From Chitinophagales bacterium (GTDB taxonomy: Bacteria > Bacteroidota > Bacteroidia > Chitinophagales > Saprospiraceae), in contig JAKSDI010000251.1 of NCBI GenBank assembly GCA_022360175.1, positions 1 to 64,000 on the forward strand: a stretch of DNA of 64,000 nucleotides, written 5' to 3'. The position numbers were made by a program, and so were the translations under genes. This document shows, piece by piece, positions 26,970 through 34,936 of this stretch (its first letter is position 1; the number at the start of each line of letters is the position of its first letter). The notes beneath the pieces were generated by a model, which was given only the letters and a program-made list of their open reading frames with translations, made no database searches and was not told the DNA's origin.

Positions 26970-27560
26970 ATGATAAGACTACTGTACCTTATATCTTTAC
27001 TTTTCATTTTGCAATTCACTGCAAATGCACAAATAGCATTAGGAGGTTATGCCAGTTCTGCTGTTTTTTCGGATGATTTTGCACGGCTGAATGTTTGTAT
27101 TGAGCAACCATTGAATACAAGTTTGACCTTGCGGACGGGGATGGGGATGACTTTCAGATCGATTCCATTAGATATAGAAGATGCCGAAATTATTCGTGTG
27201 AGGGCTGCCTACTGGTCATTACCCGTACAGTTAAAAGCTCAATTGGGAAGCGAAAATTTTCAGGTTTATGGCTTGCTGGGCTTTGAATTTGGACTAGGCC
27301 ATCGCATCTATTATCGATATATATATGAAAATAAAGCGTATAAAGATGTCTCTACCTTTCCCGGTTTAGGCCTGCAAAGAATAGATATTGGATTGCAGCC
27401 TGGCCTGGGATTTCAATATATAATCACCAAGGGAAAACGCGTATTTGTAGATTACCAATTTCACCTGGGGTTAAGAAATTTATATGCTTCTAATACAGAT
27501 TCGCTGTATAATGAAGGACAGGGGGTAACGGTAGGCCTGATGATACCATTTAGAAACTAG
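26970..27560 (+). CDS. PorT-like outer-membrane beta-barrel protein
   Basis: A 196-residue protein with a signal peptide (to about residue 20, TANAQ) followed by eight or more amphipathic strands with Gly/aromatic turns, typical of small outer-membrane beta-barrel (PorT/OMP_b-brl) proteins. The start is fixed because the signal sequence begins right at the ATG, even though a strong hairpin sits against it. The stop codon TAG forms the left CTAG edge of a repeat element. Function unknown. Confidence 0.75.
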   Translation: MIRLLYLISLLFILQFTANAQIALGGYASSAVFSDDFARLNVCIEQPLNTSLTLRTGMGMTFRSIPLDIEDAEIIRVRAAYWSLPVQLKAQLGSENFQVYGLLGFEFGLGHRIYYRYIYENKAYKDVSTFPGLGLQRIDIGLQPGLGFQYIITKGKRVFVDYQFHLGLRNLYASNTDSLYNEGQGVTVGLMIPFRN

Positions 27561-27783
27561 TGCTTTGTTAATACTGAAAAGCTGAGTTTGGTTGGAGGAT
27601 TGATTTCGGAGAAATCATACCTCTTTTGCCTAAGCAAAAAAGCTTTCGACTTCGGATGAAGTCGCACAAATAACAGAATATGCGACTTCATCTGAAGTCG
27701 AAATTTCCATCATAATCCTTTTCGATAAACTTCCGACTTCTCCGAAGTCTCCACCCGTCTTTTCAGTGTTAACGGAACACTAG
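27557..27783. repeat. CTAG-bounded hairpin repeat, copy 2
   Basis: A 227-base element bounded by CTAG at both ends, with a terminal inverted repeat of about 24 bases (TAGTGCTTTGTTAATACTG at left, complement of TAGTGTTCCGTTAACACTG at right). Its core is a 20-base stem (CGACTTCGGATGAAGTCGCA with one mismatch) around an AT-rich loop. It fills the whole gap between two convergent genes: it contains the stop of one and ends 4 bases before the stop of the other. Confidence 0.8.
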
Positions 27784-27787
27784 GAAT

Positions 27788-28570
27788 TTAGAATTTCCCG
27801 CTATTGACACTATGCTCAGGTACAGGCTCTACACAATCCCAATGCTCAACAACTTTACCATTTTCTAATCTGAATAAATCAGCTTGAGCGTAATCCTGAT
27901 CAATTGTTCCATCATTCCAATTGGCACGGCTTAAAGTGGCAACAAAATTTCCTTGCCCTACTATGATCACAATTTCTTCATAATTCAAAGGACGATTGGG
28001 CATAGAAGCGAGTCTTTGAAAGTGCTCTAAGCCATCAGCAACCTCTTTATTATGTTGTATATATTTTTCGGTAGAAATGTATTTGGGTAGATTATCGGGA
28101 TTGCCTCCCCTCATAAGGCCATCCATAATCAAATTCCTTACAACTTCCTTATTCTCCTCCGTTTTATCCAAATCTACTATTTCTGTATAACCATCTATGG
28201 TAGTATGCCCTGAAGGCGTTGAATCTGCATATTTAGCAATGACATCCCAGTGCTCAATCATTTTATCATTCTCATCGGTATCAAAGAAATCCATGGTAAC
28301 CCATTGAGCAGCGCCATCATTCAGATTCTGAAAGACGTGCAGGAAAACAAATTGTCCATCTACGAAACTTCTGAGGATTTGTATATCTCTGACTGGATAC
28401 CTTTCAGGAAACGAATTGAAGAATTCCAAAAAACCTTCTTTCCCATCCTTTACGCCTGTGCTATGCTGTCGGTAGCGCGATCCTATATATTTGGTAATTG
28501 CTTCTTGCGGTTTTGCATCGCGAATAGCTTCTATATATAAGCCGATGGCGTTTTTTATTTTTGGGTTCAT
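27788..28570 (-). CDS. Double SnoaL-like/NTF2-fold protein
   Basis: A 260-residue cytosolic protein made of two tandem SnoaL-like domains (about 1-125 and 140-255). Each carries the typical W-D cluster near its end (MIEHWDVIAKY and VVEHWDCVEPV). SnoaL-like folds serve as small cyclases, isomerases or ligand binders, and the catalytic identity cannot be told here. It is 59 bases downstream of the MBL-fold gene on the same strand and may belong to the MarR-controlled operon. Confidence 0.8.
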   Translation of the reverse strand: MNPKIKNAIGLYIEAIRDAKPQEAITKYIGSRYRQHSTGVKDGKEGFLEFFNSFPERYPVRDIQILRSFVDGQFVFLHVFQNLNDGAAQWVTMDFFDTDENDKMIEHWDVIAKYADSTPSGHTTIDGYTEIVDLDKTEENKEVVRNLIMDGLMRGGNPDNLPKYISTEKYIQHNKEVADGLEHFQRLASMPNRPLNYEEIVIIVGQGNFVATLSRANWNDGTIDQDYAQADLFRLENGKVVEHWDCVEPVPEHSVNSGKF

Positions 28571-28629
28571 ATCAATTGCTTGTTTAAGGAAATAGGAAAT
28601 ATAAAAATTGAAATATTGCTTTTATAAAA

Positions 28630-29448
28630 TCATACCTTCAATTCAGTCTTTAATAATTTAAGATTTTCCCAATGGCTTTTGAGTAAGGCTTCTCCAAATC
28701 CATATCGCTTCGTCAGGCTTTGAGGATCAAGTGATTTGTTGTTTAATACTTCATCTTTTAATGCGGATAAATAATCTCTGGATTCTTTAATGCGATGGAG
28801 CATTTCATTTTTATCAGTACTAGAATCACCATGCCCCGGGATCAGTAGTTGAATATCATTCTCTGTGATAATAGACTCCAGTTTATTAATAGTAGCTTGA
28901 TAACTATGGAAACTATCATAAATAAAGGGAAATTCTATATTGCTCAGATAATCTCCGACTATTAGTAAGCCCCGGCTTTTGTTAAGAATAGCGATTCCGT
29001 CCTTGGTGTGGCCAGGAGTGAAATAAAAATGATATTCTTCTCTGCCAAGTAATAATGCTTGACCATCATCCTGAATAGGAGTGTGGATTTCAGGATATTT
29101 AATTGGATATTTTCTTCGGATGTAATATTCATCATCAAAATCATTGATCTCTTTGATGATCCTGGCTTTTTCTGCTTGAGTAACAAAATTACTGGATGCT
29201 ATACATGTGAAATCCTCAAACCGCCCGTATGCTATAATGTGGTCATAATCAGAATGCGTGAATATCAGATATTTTTGTTTCCCTTCACCATGTAATAATA
29301 CCTGCTCATAAATCGCTTCTATCTCAATAGGCAGCCAATTAGGGTCAATTAAGGCTATATAATCACTACCGATGATAAGGGTCGTTGTAGTTCGATACAG
29401 TGCACTTTCAAACAGGATTAGATGGTTGGTGTTGATCGGAGTTTTCAT
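28630..29448 (-). CDS. Metallo-beta-lactamase-fold hydrolase
   Basis: A 272-residue MBL-fold protein with motif FTHSDYDHI, then FTPGHTKDG, LIVGDYLS and LIPGHGDSS. The canonical H-x-H-x-D-H reads H-S-D-Y-D-H, so the second metal His is Asp. The metal site may be altered, though such variants are known. I chose the ATG at 29448 because it overlaps the preceding stop as TAATG, the hallmark of coupled translation; an ATG 12 bases upstream is also possible. Its partner is the deoxyribosyltransferase-like protein, and the substrate is unknown. Confidence 0.8.
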   Translation of the reverse strand: MKTPINTNHLILFESALYRTTTTLIIGSDYIALIDPNWLPIEIEAIYEQVLLHGEGKQKYLIFTHSDYDHIIAYGRFEDFTCIASSNFVTQAEKARIIKEINDFDDEYYIRRKYPIKYPEIHTPIQDDGQALLLGREEYHFYFTPGHTKDGIAILNKSRGLLIVGDYLSNIEFPFIYDSFHSYQATINKLESIITENDIQLLIPGHGDSSTDKNEMLHRIKESRDYLSALKDEVLNNKSLDPQSLTKRYGFGEALLKSHWENLKLLKTELKV

Positions 29449-30059
29449 TAATACTGCCATTTATTTTGGATAAGAGTTTGAGCAATTTCTTCAATAAAAG
29501 AATCAGCTACCAGCTTTGATTTGTCTTCCTCTTTTAGGAAATGCCATTTAATACCATAAATATCGGTTATCTTTTTAGCCCACTTTATACTTTCTGCATC
29601 TTCTGGCGAGCCAATAATGAAATTTCGCTTTGCTGGATTTTTTAGATATTCCTGAAAGAAGAAACCAAATTCCCAGCGACTGGTTGGGCCAATATTAGGA
29701 GCAAAAGGAGCTGCTTTTTCTTCAGTCCAATAGGTTGGTAGCCAGAAAGTAGTGATATCGCATAAATTGAGATACTGCAACTCCCATGGCATTTGTTTGT
29801 CATGTACTACTTCTAATTCATTTTTAGGATGAAAATTATCAATATCATCCCAGTGTCCACTTTCAGGCTCAGGAGCCACTACAATCATACTGGGGTCTAA
29901 TCGGGAATCTGCTTGTAATTTATCCATGATGACCCTTCTCCAACCATTTAACATTTCACCGCTAGGAGGAGTTGGGCCTCCAAGGAAAACACCAAGTTTT
30001 TGGAAAACAGTATCATGATCTCTGGAAAATAGTGTTCTTATTTGATGTCCATTGTTCAT
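29448..30059 (-). CDS. Nucleoside 2-deoxyribosyltransferase-like protein
   Basis: A 203-residue protein with VFLGGPTPPSGEMLNGWRR near the N-terminus and the later stretch TSRWEFGFFFQEYL, both characteristic of the nucleoside 2-deoxyribosyltransferase-like group (Nuc_deoxyri_tr2). Members cleave or transfer N-glycosidic bonds; the Glu in WEFGFF would fit the nucleophile. It starts the leftward operon that includes the MBL-fold gene and is divergent from marR, with a TTTACC-type operator between them. Confidence 0.72.
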   Translation of the reverse strand: MNNGHQIRTLFSRDHDTVFQKLGVFLGGPTPPSGEMLNGWRRVIMDKLQADSRLDPSMIVVAPEPESGHWDDIDNFHPKNELEVVHDKQMPWELQYLNLCDITTFWLPTYWTEEKAAPFAPNIGPTSRWEFGFFFQEYLKNPAKRNFIIGSPEDAESIKWAKKITDIYGIKWHFLKEEDKSKLVADSFIEEIAQTLIQNKWQY

Positions 30060-30138
30060 AATTCGGTCCTTTTTGCGAAAGCAAAATACTCTTATTTTTT
30101 GAGCCAGATTGTAACAAATTCAATTTCTGGATGAAAAT

Positions 30139-30154
30139 ATTTACCGTGGTAAAT
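30139..30154. promoter_or_regulatory. MarR operator, site 1 (ATTTACCGTGGTAAAT)
   Basis: A 16-base palindrome with 7-base arms around GT, in the divergent gap between the deoxyribosyltransferase-like gene and marR. The core TACCGTGGTA is repeated twice ahead of the DoxX-like gene. A near -7 box (TATCTTTA) for marR follows at 30165. Confidence 0.7.
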
Positions 30155-30187
30155 AAAAAAACGGTATCTTTACACAAATATTAAGAG

Positions 30188-30637
30188 ATGACAAGGATAG
30201 AAGATGCAATGAAAACCAAATTTGCTGATGAAAGGGTTCGTTTCTTGGCAAATCTTGTCTTTACTAGCAACTGGATAAAAAACCAGTTTAATTGCTTCAT
30301 TGAGCCCTTTGGTTTATCCATGCAGCAGTTCAATATTTTAAGAATTCTTAGAGGGGCAGGAGATTGGGTGAATATGAATGATGTAAAGGAGCGCATGGTG
30401 GAAAAATCACCTAATGCGACCAGGCTTTGCGATAAATTAGTCGCAAAAGGTTTGATTGAAAGGCAAAGGTGTGAAGCTGATAGGAGAGTGGTGCATTTGA
30501 AGATTTCTGATCAGGGATTGCAATTGTTGAAGGAAATTGACGACAAAGATGATGGTTCTCATAAGGACTTTCTTGCTAATGTTACAGTTGAAGAGGCCAG
30601 GATTGTAAGTGATATTCTTGATAAACTCAGAGGTTAA
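30188..30637 (+). CDS. MarR-family transcriptional regulator
   Basis: A 149-residue winged-helix protein. The helix-turn-helix region spans about residues 55-85 and the wing contains RQRCEADRRVVHLKIS, the classical D-R-R-x-V MarR wing. It is divergent from the deoxyribosyltransferase/MBL operon and upstream of the DoxX-like gene. Identical TACCGTGGTA cores occur in front of both neighbours, so it most likely represses all three units and itself in response to a small molecule or oxidant. It has its own terminator. Confidence 0.85.
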   Translation: MTRIEDAMKTKFADERVRFLANLVFTSNWIKNQFNCFIEPFGLSMQQFNILRILRGAGDWVNMNDVKERMVEKSPNATRLCDKLVAKGLIERQRCEADRRVVHLKISDQGLQLLKEIDDKDDGSHKDFLANVTVEEARIVSDILDKLRG

Positions 30638-30640
30638 TAA

Positions 30641-30664
30641 AAAGCTATGCTAATAGCTTTTTTT
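30641..30664 (+). terminator. Terminator of marR
   Basis: Arms AAAGCTAT / ATAGCTTT with a 4-base loop and a T run, starting 3 bases after the stop. It separates marR from the two operators of the next gene. Confidence 0.75.
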
Positions 30665-30675
30665 ACCATAAAAAA

Positions 30676-30700
30676 TACCGTGGTAAATAATACCGTGGTA
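30676..30700. promoter_or_regulatory. MarR operators, sites 2 and 3
   Basis: TACCGTGGTA at 30676-30685 and 30691-30700, 15 bases apart, each flanked by A/T. Both cores are identical to the site in the divergent gap at 30142-30151. They lie 33-57 bases before the DoxX-like gene. Confidence 0.7.
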
Positions 30701-30732
30701 ATTATAATGATTGTCAACCAATTACTTAATTA

Positions 30733-31113
30733 ATGTCTAGCATGAAAAAAACAGATTTGATTATTTATAGAGTCGTAACAGGCCTATTTACTTTATTAAT
30801 GACTTTTAGCGCCACCATGTATTTTACACAATACGAAATGGTCAGTGGTTTTTATAAGGAATTAGGCTTTCCTACTTACATCATTTATCCTTTGGCTATA
30901 GCCAAAATACTTGGACTGGTGGCTATATGGACCAATAAGTCTAAAATGCTGAAAGAATGGGCTTATGCCGGATTTGTATTTGAACTATTATTAGCTATTT
31001 CCGCGCACCTTAACATAAGTGATGGAGAGCATATGGGTTCAGTTGTTGGTCTTATACTTGTAAGTACATCTTACTACTTCAATCGTAAGTTATATAGTAC
31101 TTACACATCTTAA
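30733..31113 (+). CDS. DoxX-like membrane protein
   Basis: A 126-residue protein with four transmembrane helices (about 10-28, 45-62, 72-92 and 97-115). The layout matches the DoxX-like family, including the conserved LGFPTYIIYPLAIAKILG-type segment between helices 1 and 2. DoxX-like proteins are small redox- or stress-linked membrane proteins often placed under MarR or HxlR regulators, as here. A second ATG 9 bases downstream would also serve as start. Confidence 0.78.
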   Translation: MSSMKKTDLIIYRVVTGLFTLLMTFSATMYFTQYEMVSGFYKELGFPTYIIYPLAIAKILGLVAIWTNKSKMLKEWAYAGFVFELLLAISAHLNISDGEHMGSVVGLILVSTSYYFNRKLYSTYTS

Positions 31114-31119
31114 AAGAGA

Positions 31120-31173
31120 TCCACGGATTACTCGAATTACACGAAGATTTCAGCAATTCGTGTAATCCGTGGA
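31120..31173. repeat. Hairpin of the CCACGGATTACACGAA type
   Basis: Right arm 31157-31173 is the complement of TCCACGGATTACACGAA. The left arm has the same sequence interrupted by a 7-base insertion (TCGAATT). Very similar palindromic intergenic sequences recur in many environmental bacterial genomes. Here it follows the DoxX-like stop by 6 bases and could act as a terminator or be a mobile palindrome. Only one copy is in the window. Confidence 0.5.
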
Positions 31174-31261
31174 CTCCACCATAAATGCGCAGGCATCCAT
31201 GGCTGAAAATCTGCTCTTATTTTTTGAATTAAAATGGGTCACACACTTTGCCTTTCACACA

Positions 31262-32128
31262 TTACTGCTGGATAGCAACTCTTATTTCTGCTTTTTCAAC
31301 ATTATAGTCGTTGTCTAATGTATAGACTTCCATATTAAATCCATTTGCAACTGCTAAATCAGACTCATAGATTTTTGCCCATGTATTAGTGATGAAATGG
31401 TCTGCATTTTTTCCTTTATGTTCAAATACAGCATATTTTCCTGGTGGAATGCTAAGACCTTCCAGGCCTTCATAGAGGTTATCAATCCCTTGTGTCCTGA
31501 AAGCAATTGTAGCTTTATAGTTGCCAGCATTATCGGCCTTGGAATAGATAAAATAAATGCGTTCATCAATAATATCAGAAATCACCTGAGAGATATCGTT
31601 CGTATAAAAATATTCCCACAGTTCGTTGGTATGTTTTTCTATATCGGGATCATTGATATTCATATCTGCTGAAATACCAACAAAATAATGTGTTTCCTTT
31701 TGAGCATAGGATTTATATTTCAGACTATCTTTTATAGCTGGTTTATTCGCTTTTTGGGAAACAGAAGTAGCATTGTGATTTAGAGGAGTATCCAGGCTAT
31801 TTAGGTTTAGATTACTTTGGAAGGTATCCTGGTAAATACCCGATTCCTTTGCGGGGTGCATTACCTTATAGCTTTCTCCGTACAGCTCAGGAAAAAATGG
31901 CGTTGCCATCATGTATAAGGACATCCACAACCAGGATATCATGATTATCCAATACAATAATGGACTACTCTTTTTCTCAACTGGCTCGATGAAATAAGTA
32001 ATGCCAGAGAATAAATCCGGGATCACCCAAATCAAAAATAAGATTCCCCAAACCCACTCCAAATTCAATAAAATGGCAAGGTAGAGCAAGATGAGGCCAA
32101 GGACGGTTCTGATTTTTAGTTTTTGCAT
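31262..32128 (-). CDS. Membrane protein with GyrI-like effector-binding domain
   Basis: A 288-residue protein. The N-terminal 80 residues hold about three transmembrane helices, then a linker of about 65 residues, then a GyrI-like/AraC-effector-type small-molecule-binding domain (about 140-288). Its typical start is KETHYFVGIS and its end IPPGKYAVFEHKG...IRVAI. Such domains bind amphipathic or multidrug-like ligands. Fusion to a membrane anchor rather than a DNA-binding domain is uncommon. A TTGAC-N4-GTCAA box lies about 58 bases upstream. Confidence 0.72.
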   Translation of the reverse strand: MQKLKIRTVLGLILLYLAILLNLEWVWGILFLIWVIPDLFSGITYFIEPVEKKSSPLLYWIIMISWLWMSLYMMATPFFPELYGESYKVMHPAKESGIYQDTFQSNLNLNSLDTPLNHNATSVSQKANKPAIKDSLKYKSYAQKETHYFVGISADMNINDPDIEKHTNELWEYFYTNDISQVISDIIDERIYFIYSKADNAGNYKATIAFRTQGIDNLYEGLEGLSIPPGKYAVFEHKGKNADHFITNTWAKIYESDLAVANGFNMEVYTLDNDYNVEKAEIRVAIQQ

Positions 32129-32180
32129 AGGACTTGTTTGTAAATTATATAATACAAAGATAGAGGTAAAGAGAGGGGCT

Positions 32181-32202
32181 TTTTTTGACGTAAGTCAAAA
32201 AA
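32181..32202. promoter_or_regulatory. CRP/FNR-like palindrome
   Basis: TTGAC-GTAA-GTCAA at 32185-32198, within a longer perfect palindrome (TTTTTTGAC / GTCAAAAAA). The form TTGAC-N4-GTCAA is that of CRP/FNR-superfamily boxes. It lies 53-74 bases before the GyrI-like membrane gene. The symmetrical T/A arms could also give a weak bidirectional terminator. Confidence 0.4.
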
Positions 32203-32334
32203 GAAATAGTACATGGCATTGCATTCTACCAATAAGATGATAAATGTTTGTGTATTGTCTACCTTATGAAGTTAATAAAGGTATGATCATCCATACCTAC
32301 AAACAACTCTAAAAGAAAAGCTATCAAAACATGA

Positions 32335-33258
32335 CTACTGCTTTGGAAGAACCTCATTTAATGAGATATTATAAAAACGGTCAAAGCCTCTTACAAAGTA
32401 AAAACACGCTCCATCAGAGGAGAAAAAAGGAAATACATCATATCCATCCTGGTTAATGTTCTTATCCAATGGTTTGGGATCTGTCCACTTTTGATCGATT
32501 TTTACTGATATCCAAATATCAGACCCTCTTTTATCTGTTTCGGGATTATGAGTTGCTACATCGAAGAAAACCAGGTCTTTAGTTGGGCCGGGAGAACCGC
32601 CTGCAATTTGAACATTGGGAGACCAGTTGACCCATTGTTCTACTTCTTCAAAAACCTTAGGTGTGGTATATTTTTCTCCATCCCATTCTGTATAAAGTGT
32701 TTCACTAGAAGTCCAGTCAGGAGAAACCCTTCTGAAGAAGACTTTATTATCCCAGCCAAATTCTACCCAGGAGTGGTAATACCCAATTTTATTCACTTGT
32801 TCCATAAACACAGGTGCTCCCCATCGATCATTTTCTTTTTCAACATACCAGATATGAGCATTTTTTGAATGATCCGATTGAAATTGTTCTGGCACTGGCC
32901 TGTAGGATGAAAATACCATGCGATTTCCATCTTTAGAGATACTTGGGTATAAATCAGAATATTCGCCTCCTAAATTTACCCTTTGAGGGGCCGGCCATTT
33001 TCCATCTGTTTTAGTAGATTGATAGATTCTATAATCTTCTTGATTGGGAGTTACTTTTTTAAAAAAGTAGAAGGTTTCATTATCTGGACTAAATGAGCCC
33101 CGGAATACATCATTTTGAAAACTGCTGTCACCAAAAATCCTAAGTTCTGAATAACATGCTGCTTCATCCATAGATTGTTCTTTCGGAGAAGTACTGTTAT
33201 AGCAGCTTTGTAGTATTAGAAAACAAAGGAAAATAAAGCACAGCTTATTGGTTCTCAT
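32335..33258 (-). CDS. TolB/PD40-type propeller lipoprotein
   Basis: A 307-residue protein with a lipobox (LILQSC at about 15-20). The mature part carries WD40-like PD40 blades: FSPDNETFYFF, SKDGNRMVFSS and FSSDGACFYFV. It is short for the family and lacks enzymatic domains, so it is a surface or periplasmic binding or scaffold propeller. No partner gene is adjacent except an M61-like peptidase 78 bases further left, on the same strand. Confidence 0.75.
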   Translation of the reverse strand: MRTNKLCFIFLCFLILQSCYNSTSPKEQSMDEAACYSELRIFGDSSFQNDVFRGSFSPDNETFYFFKKVTPNQEDYRIYQSTKTDGKWPAPQRVNLGGEYSDLYPSISKDGNRMVFSSYRPVPEQFQSDHSKNAHIWYVEKENDRWGAPVFMEQVNKIGYYHSWVEFGWDNKVFFRRVSPDWTSSETLYTEWDGEKYTTPKVFEEVEQWVNWSPNVQIAGGSPGPTKDLVFFDVATHNPETDKRGSDIWISVKIDQKWTDPKPLDKNINQDGYDVFPFFSSDGACFYFVRGFDRFYNISLNEVLPKQ

Positions 33259-33336
33259 ATCTGTTTATTGATTACTTAACGGAAGTGTTGAGTATAATGA
33301 CAAAGAATATTTGAACCGGATGCTTTTATTACCTAA

Positions 33337-34845
33337 TCATTTACCATAGAAACCATCGATGAAACTTTGCTGTAAAGGAGTTAATGATTCCTTTTTGGAT
33401 ATGACCAATTGTTGGTTATTAATCTTTGCATCAAAACCTATTAAATTTAAGTAATCAGCTATGGGGATTTCTTTTACTCCTTTCACATATTCATTGAAAA
33501 AGCTTGTCTGCTCAATGCCACTTAATTCAGACATGAGTTGTTGCAGTTCTGCTAATGTATAATATTCATTAGTGCCGCCGTATTTTTTATACAATTGACG
33601 CATTAAGTCATCAATACTTTTTTTGTTGCCGGTAGCTTTTCGAATAATCATATCCTGGGAAATACCCACAAATAATCCACCTCCATAGATTAATCCCCAA
33701 TGACCGTGTTTTTCTGCTCCATTAGACATAGATAGCTGCCCAACGCCCGTATCGTTGATATATCGCTGGTAAAAGAGATTATTGAGCACCGCTAAAAAAG
33801 ACTGATCATTGAGAAAACCAACATGATGCAGTGATTTTAATGTATAATAATTAGTAAAACCTTCTTTAAACCACTCCATATCTTCGTTTACAGGAGTGAA
33901 GGATTTCCCATTCCAGAGATGAAAAAATTCGTGTGCAAAAATAAATCTGGAAATCATCTCTGACATTTGATCCCCATTTTCTTCTATTAATATGCTAATG
34001 CTATTGCCCACTACTTCACCATCTGTTACATTGGCCGGATTTATGATGACTACTACCTTTTTGAATTTGTTCTCTGGAGCAGGGTTAGGGATTCCACCCA
34101 TTAGCTGAATATAATAATCAAATACCCCTTCAGCCAATGCTTCGAATTCGTTTTTATCGGAGATGATCTGCTCTCCACCAAGAGCAAAGATCAACTCAAA
34201 ATCATCTCTTTTAATGGAAAACTCATAATGACTTCCTGCAAAGAACATCGATTGAGTGAGTTCTGTTAAACTGCTTACAACAAAAGAGGTATTATTATCA
34301 CCCAAATACTCCCAGGGAGTTGTGGCCTTCCAGTCTTTAGGGAGGATAAAATGAACAAGGATTCTTGTCCTATCTTCTCCATTCATGACAAACAAGCTAC
34401 GACCGGTATAAAACACCCCCCATTCTTTAGCATAAGCAACACCATCTATTCCTCCGCTCCATTCATGATCTTCATGGTCTAATTTTACTTCATAGGTGAG
34501 ATTAATTCTTTCACCACTGGATGCATGGATTTTCCATTGAGCAGCTGTTAGCTGCTCTGTTTTGATTGGTTCACCAAAAGTATTTGTTACCTCAAGATTA
34601 TTAACAAAAGTGGCCCATCTATCCGGTAAGTGTTGGGCACCTCCATCCATATAGAGCAAACTATCTTTAAGAGAAAAGGATGCATTAACTTTAGCAATTT
34701 TAGGAGATGAAGAGGCTATTGTTACAGTATATATTATTTCATCATTCTGTTTGATAATATTGGATGAGATATCGCTATTACAAAATGATGTCGCGGCTAT
34801 TCCGAAAGAGAGTATAAAAACAAGAGAATACAGTGTTTTGATCAT
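33337..34845 (-). CDS. M61-like metallopeptidase, secreted
   Basis: A 502-residue protein with a signal peptide (about 1-22). The central zinc motif is AHEFFHLWNGK (HExxH) followed by the third ligand region MEWFKEGFTNYY, as in M61 glycyl aminopeptidases. An N-terminal beta domain (about 30-210) and a C-terminal PDZ-like remainder match the family, though the protein is shorter than classical M61 enzymes (about 600). It should cleave N-terminal residues of peptides in the periplasm or outside. Confidence 0.83.
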   Translation of the reverse strand: MIKTLYSLVFILSFGIAATSFCNSDISSNIIKQNDEIIYTVTIASSSPKIAKVNASFSLKDSLLYMDGGAQHLPDRWATFVNNLEVTNTFGEPIKTEQLTAAQWKIHASSGERINLTYEVKLDHEDHEWSGGIDGVAYAKEWGVFYTGRSLFVMNGEDRTRILVHFILPKDWKATTPWEYLGDNNTSFVVSSLTELTQSMFFAGSHYEFSIKRDDFELIFALGGEQIISDKNEFEALAEGVFDYYIQLMGGIPNPAPENKFKKVVVIINPANVTDGEVVGNSISILIEENGDQMSEMISRFIFAHEFFHLWNGKSFTPVNEDMEWFKEGFTNYYTLKSLHHVGFLNDQSFLAVLNNLFYQRYINDTGVGQLSMSNGAEKHGHWGLIYGGGLFVGISQDMIIRKATGNKKSIDDLMRQLYKKYGGTNEYYTLAELQQLMSELSGIEQTSFFNEYVKGVKEIPIADYLNLIGFDAKINNQQLVISKKESLTPLQQSFIDGFYGK

Positions 34846-34936
34846 GTTGGCTCAGTTTTGTATAGAACCAGCATATTACAAAAGATGCGGTCAGGGTAGG
34901 GGGAATTTAATGCTAAATCCCATTTGTACTAACACA

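Noticed and set aside
31120..31173. Calling the CCACGGATTACACGAA hairpin a definite mobile element
   Set aside because: Only one copy is present in the window, so it is listed only as a repeat-like hairpin.
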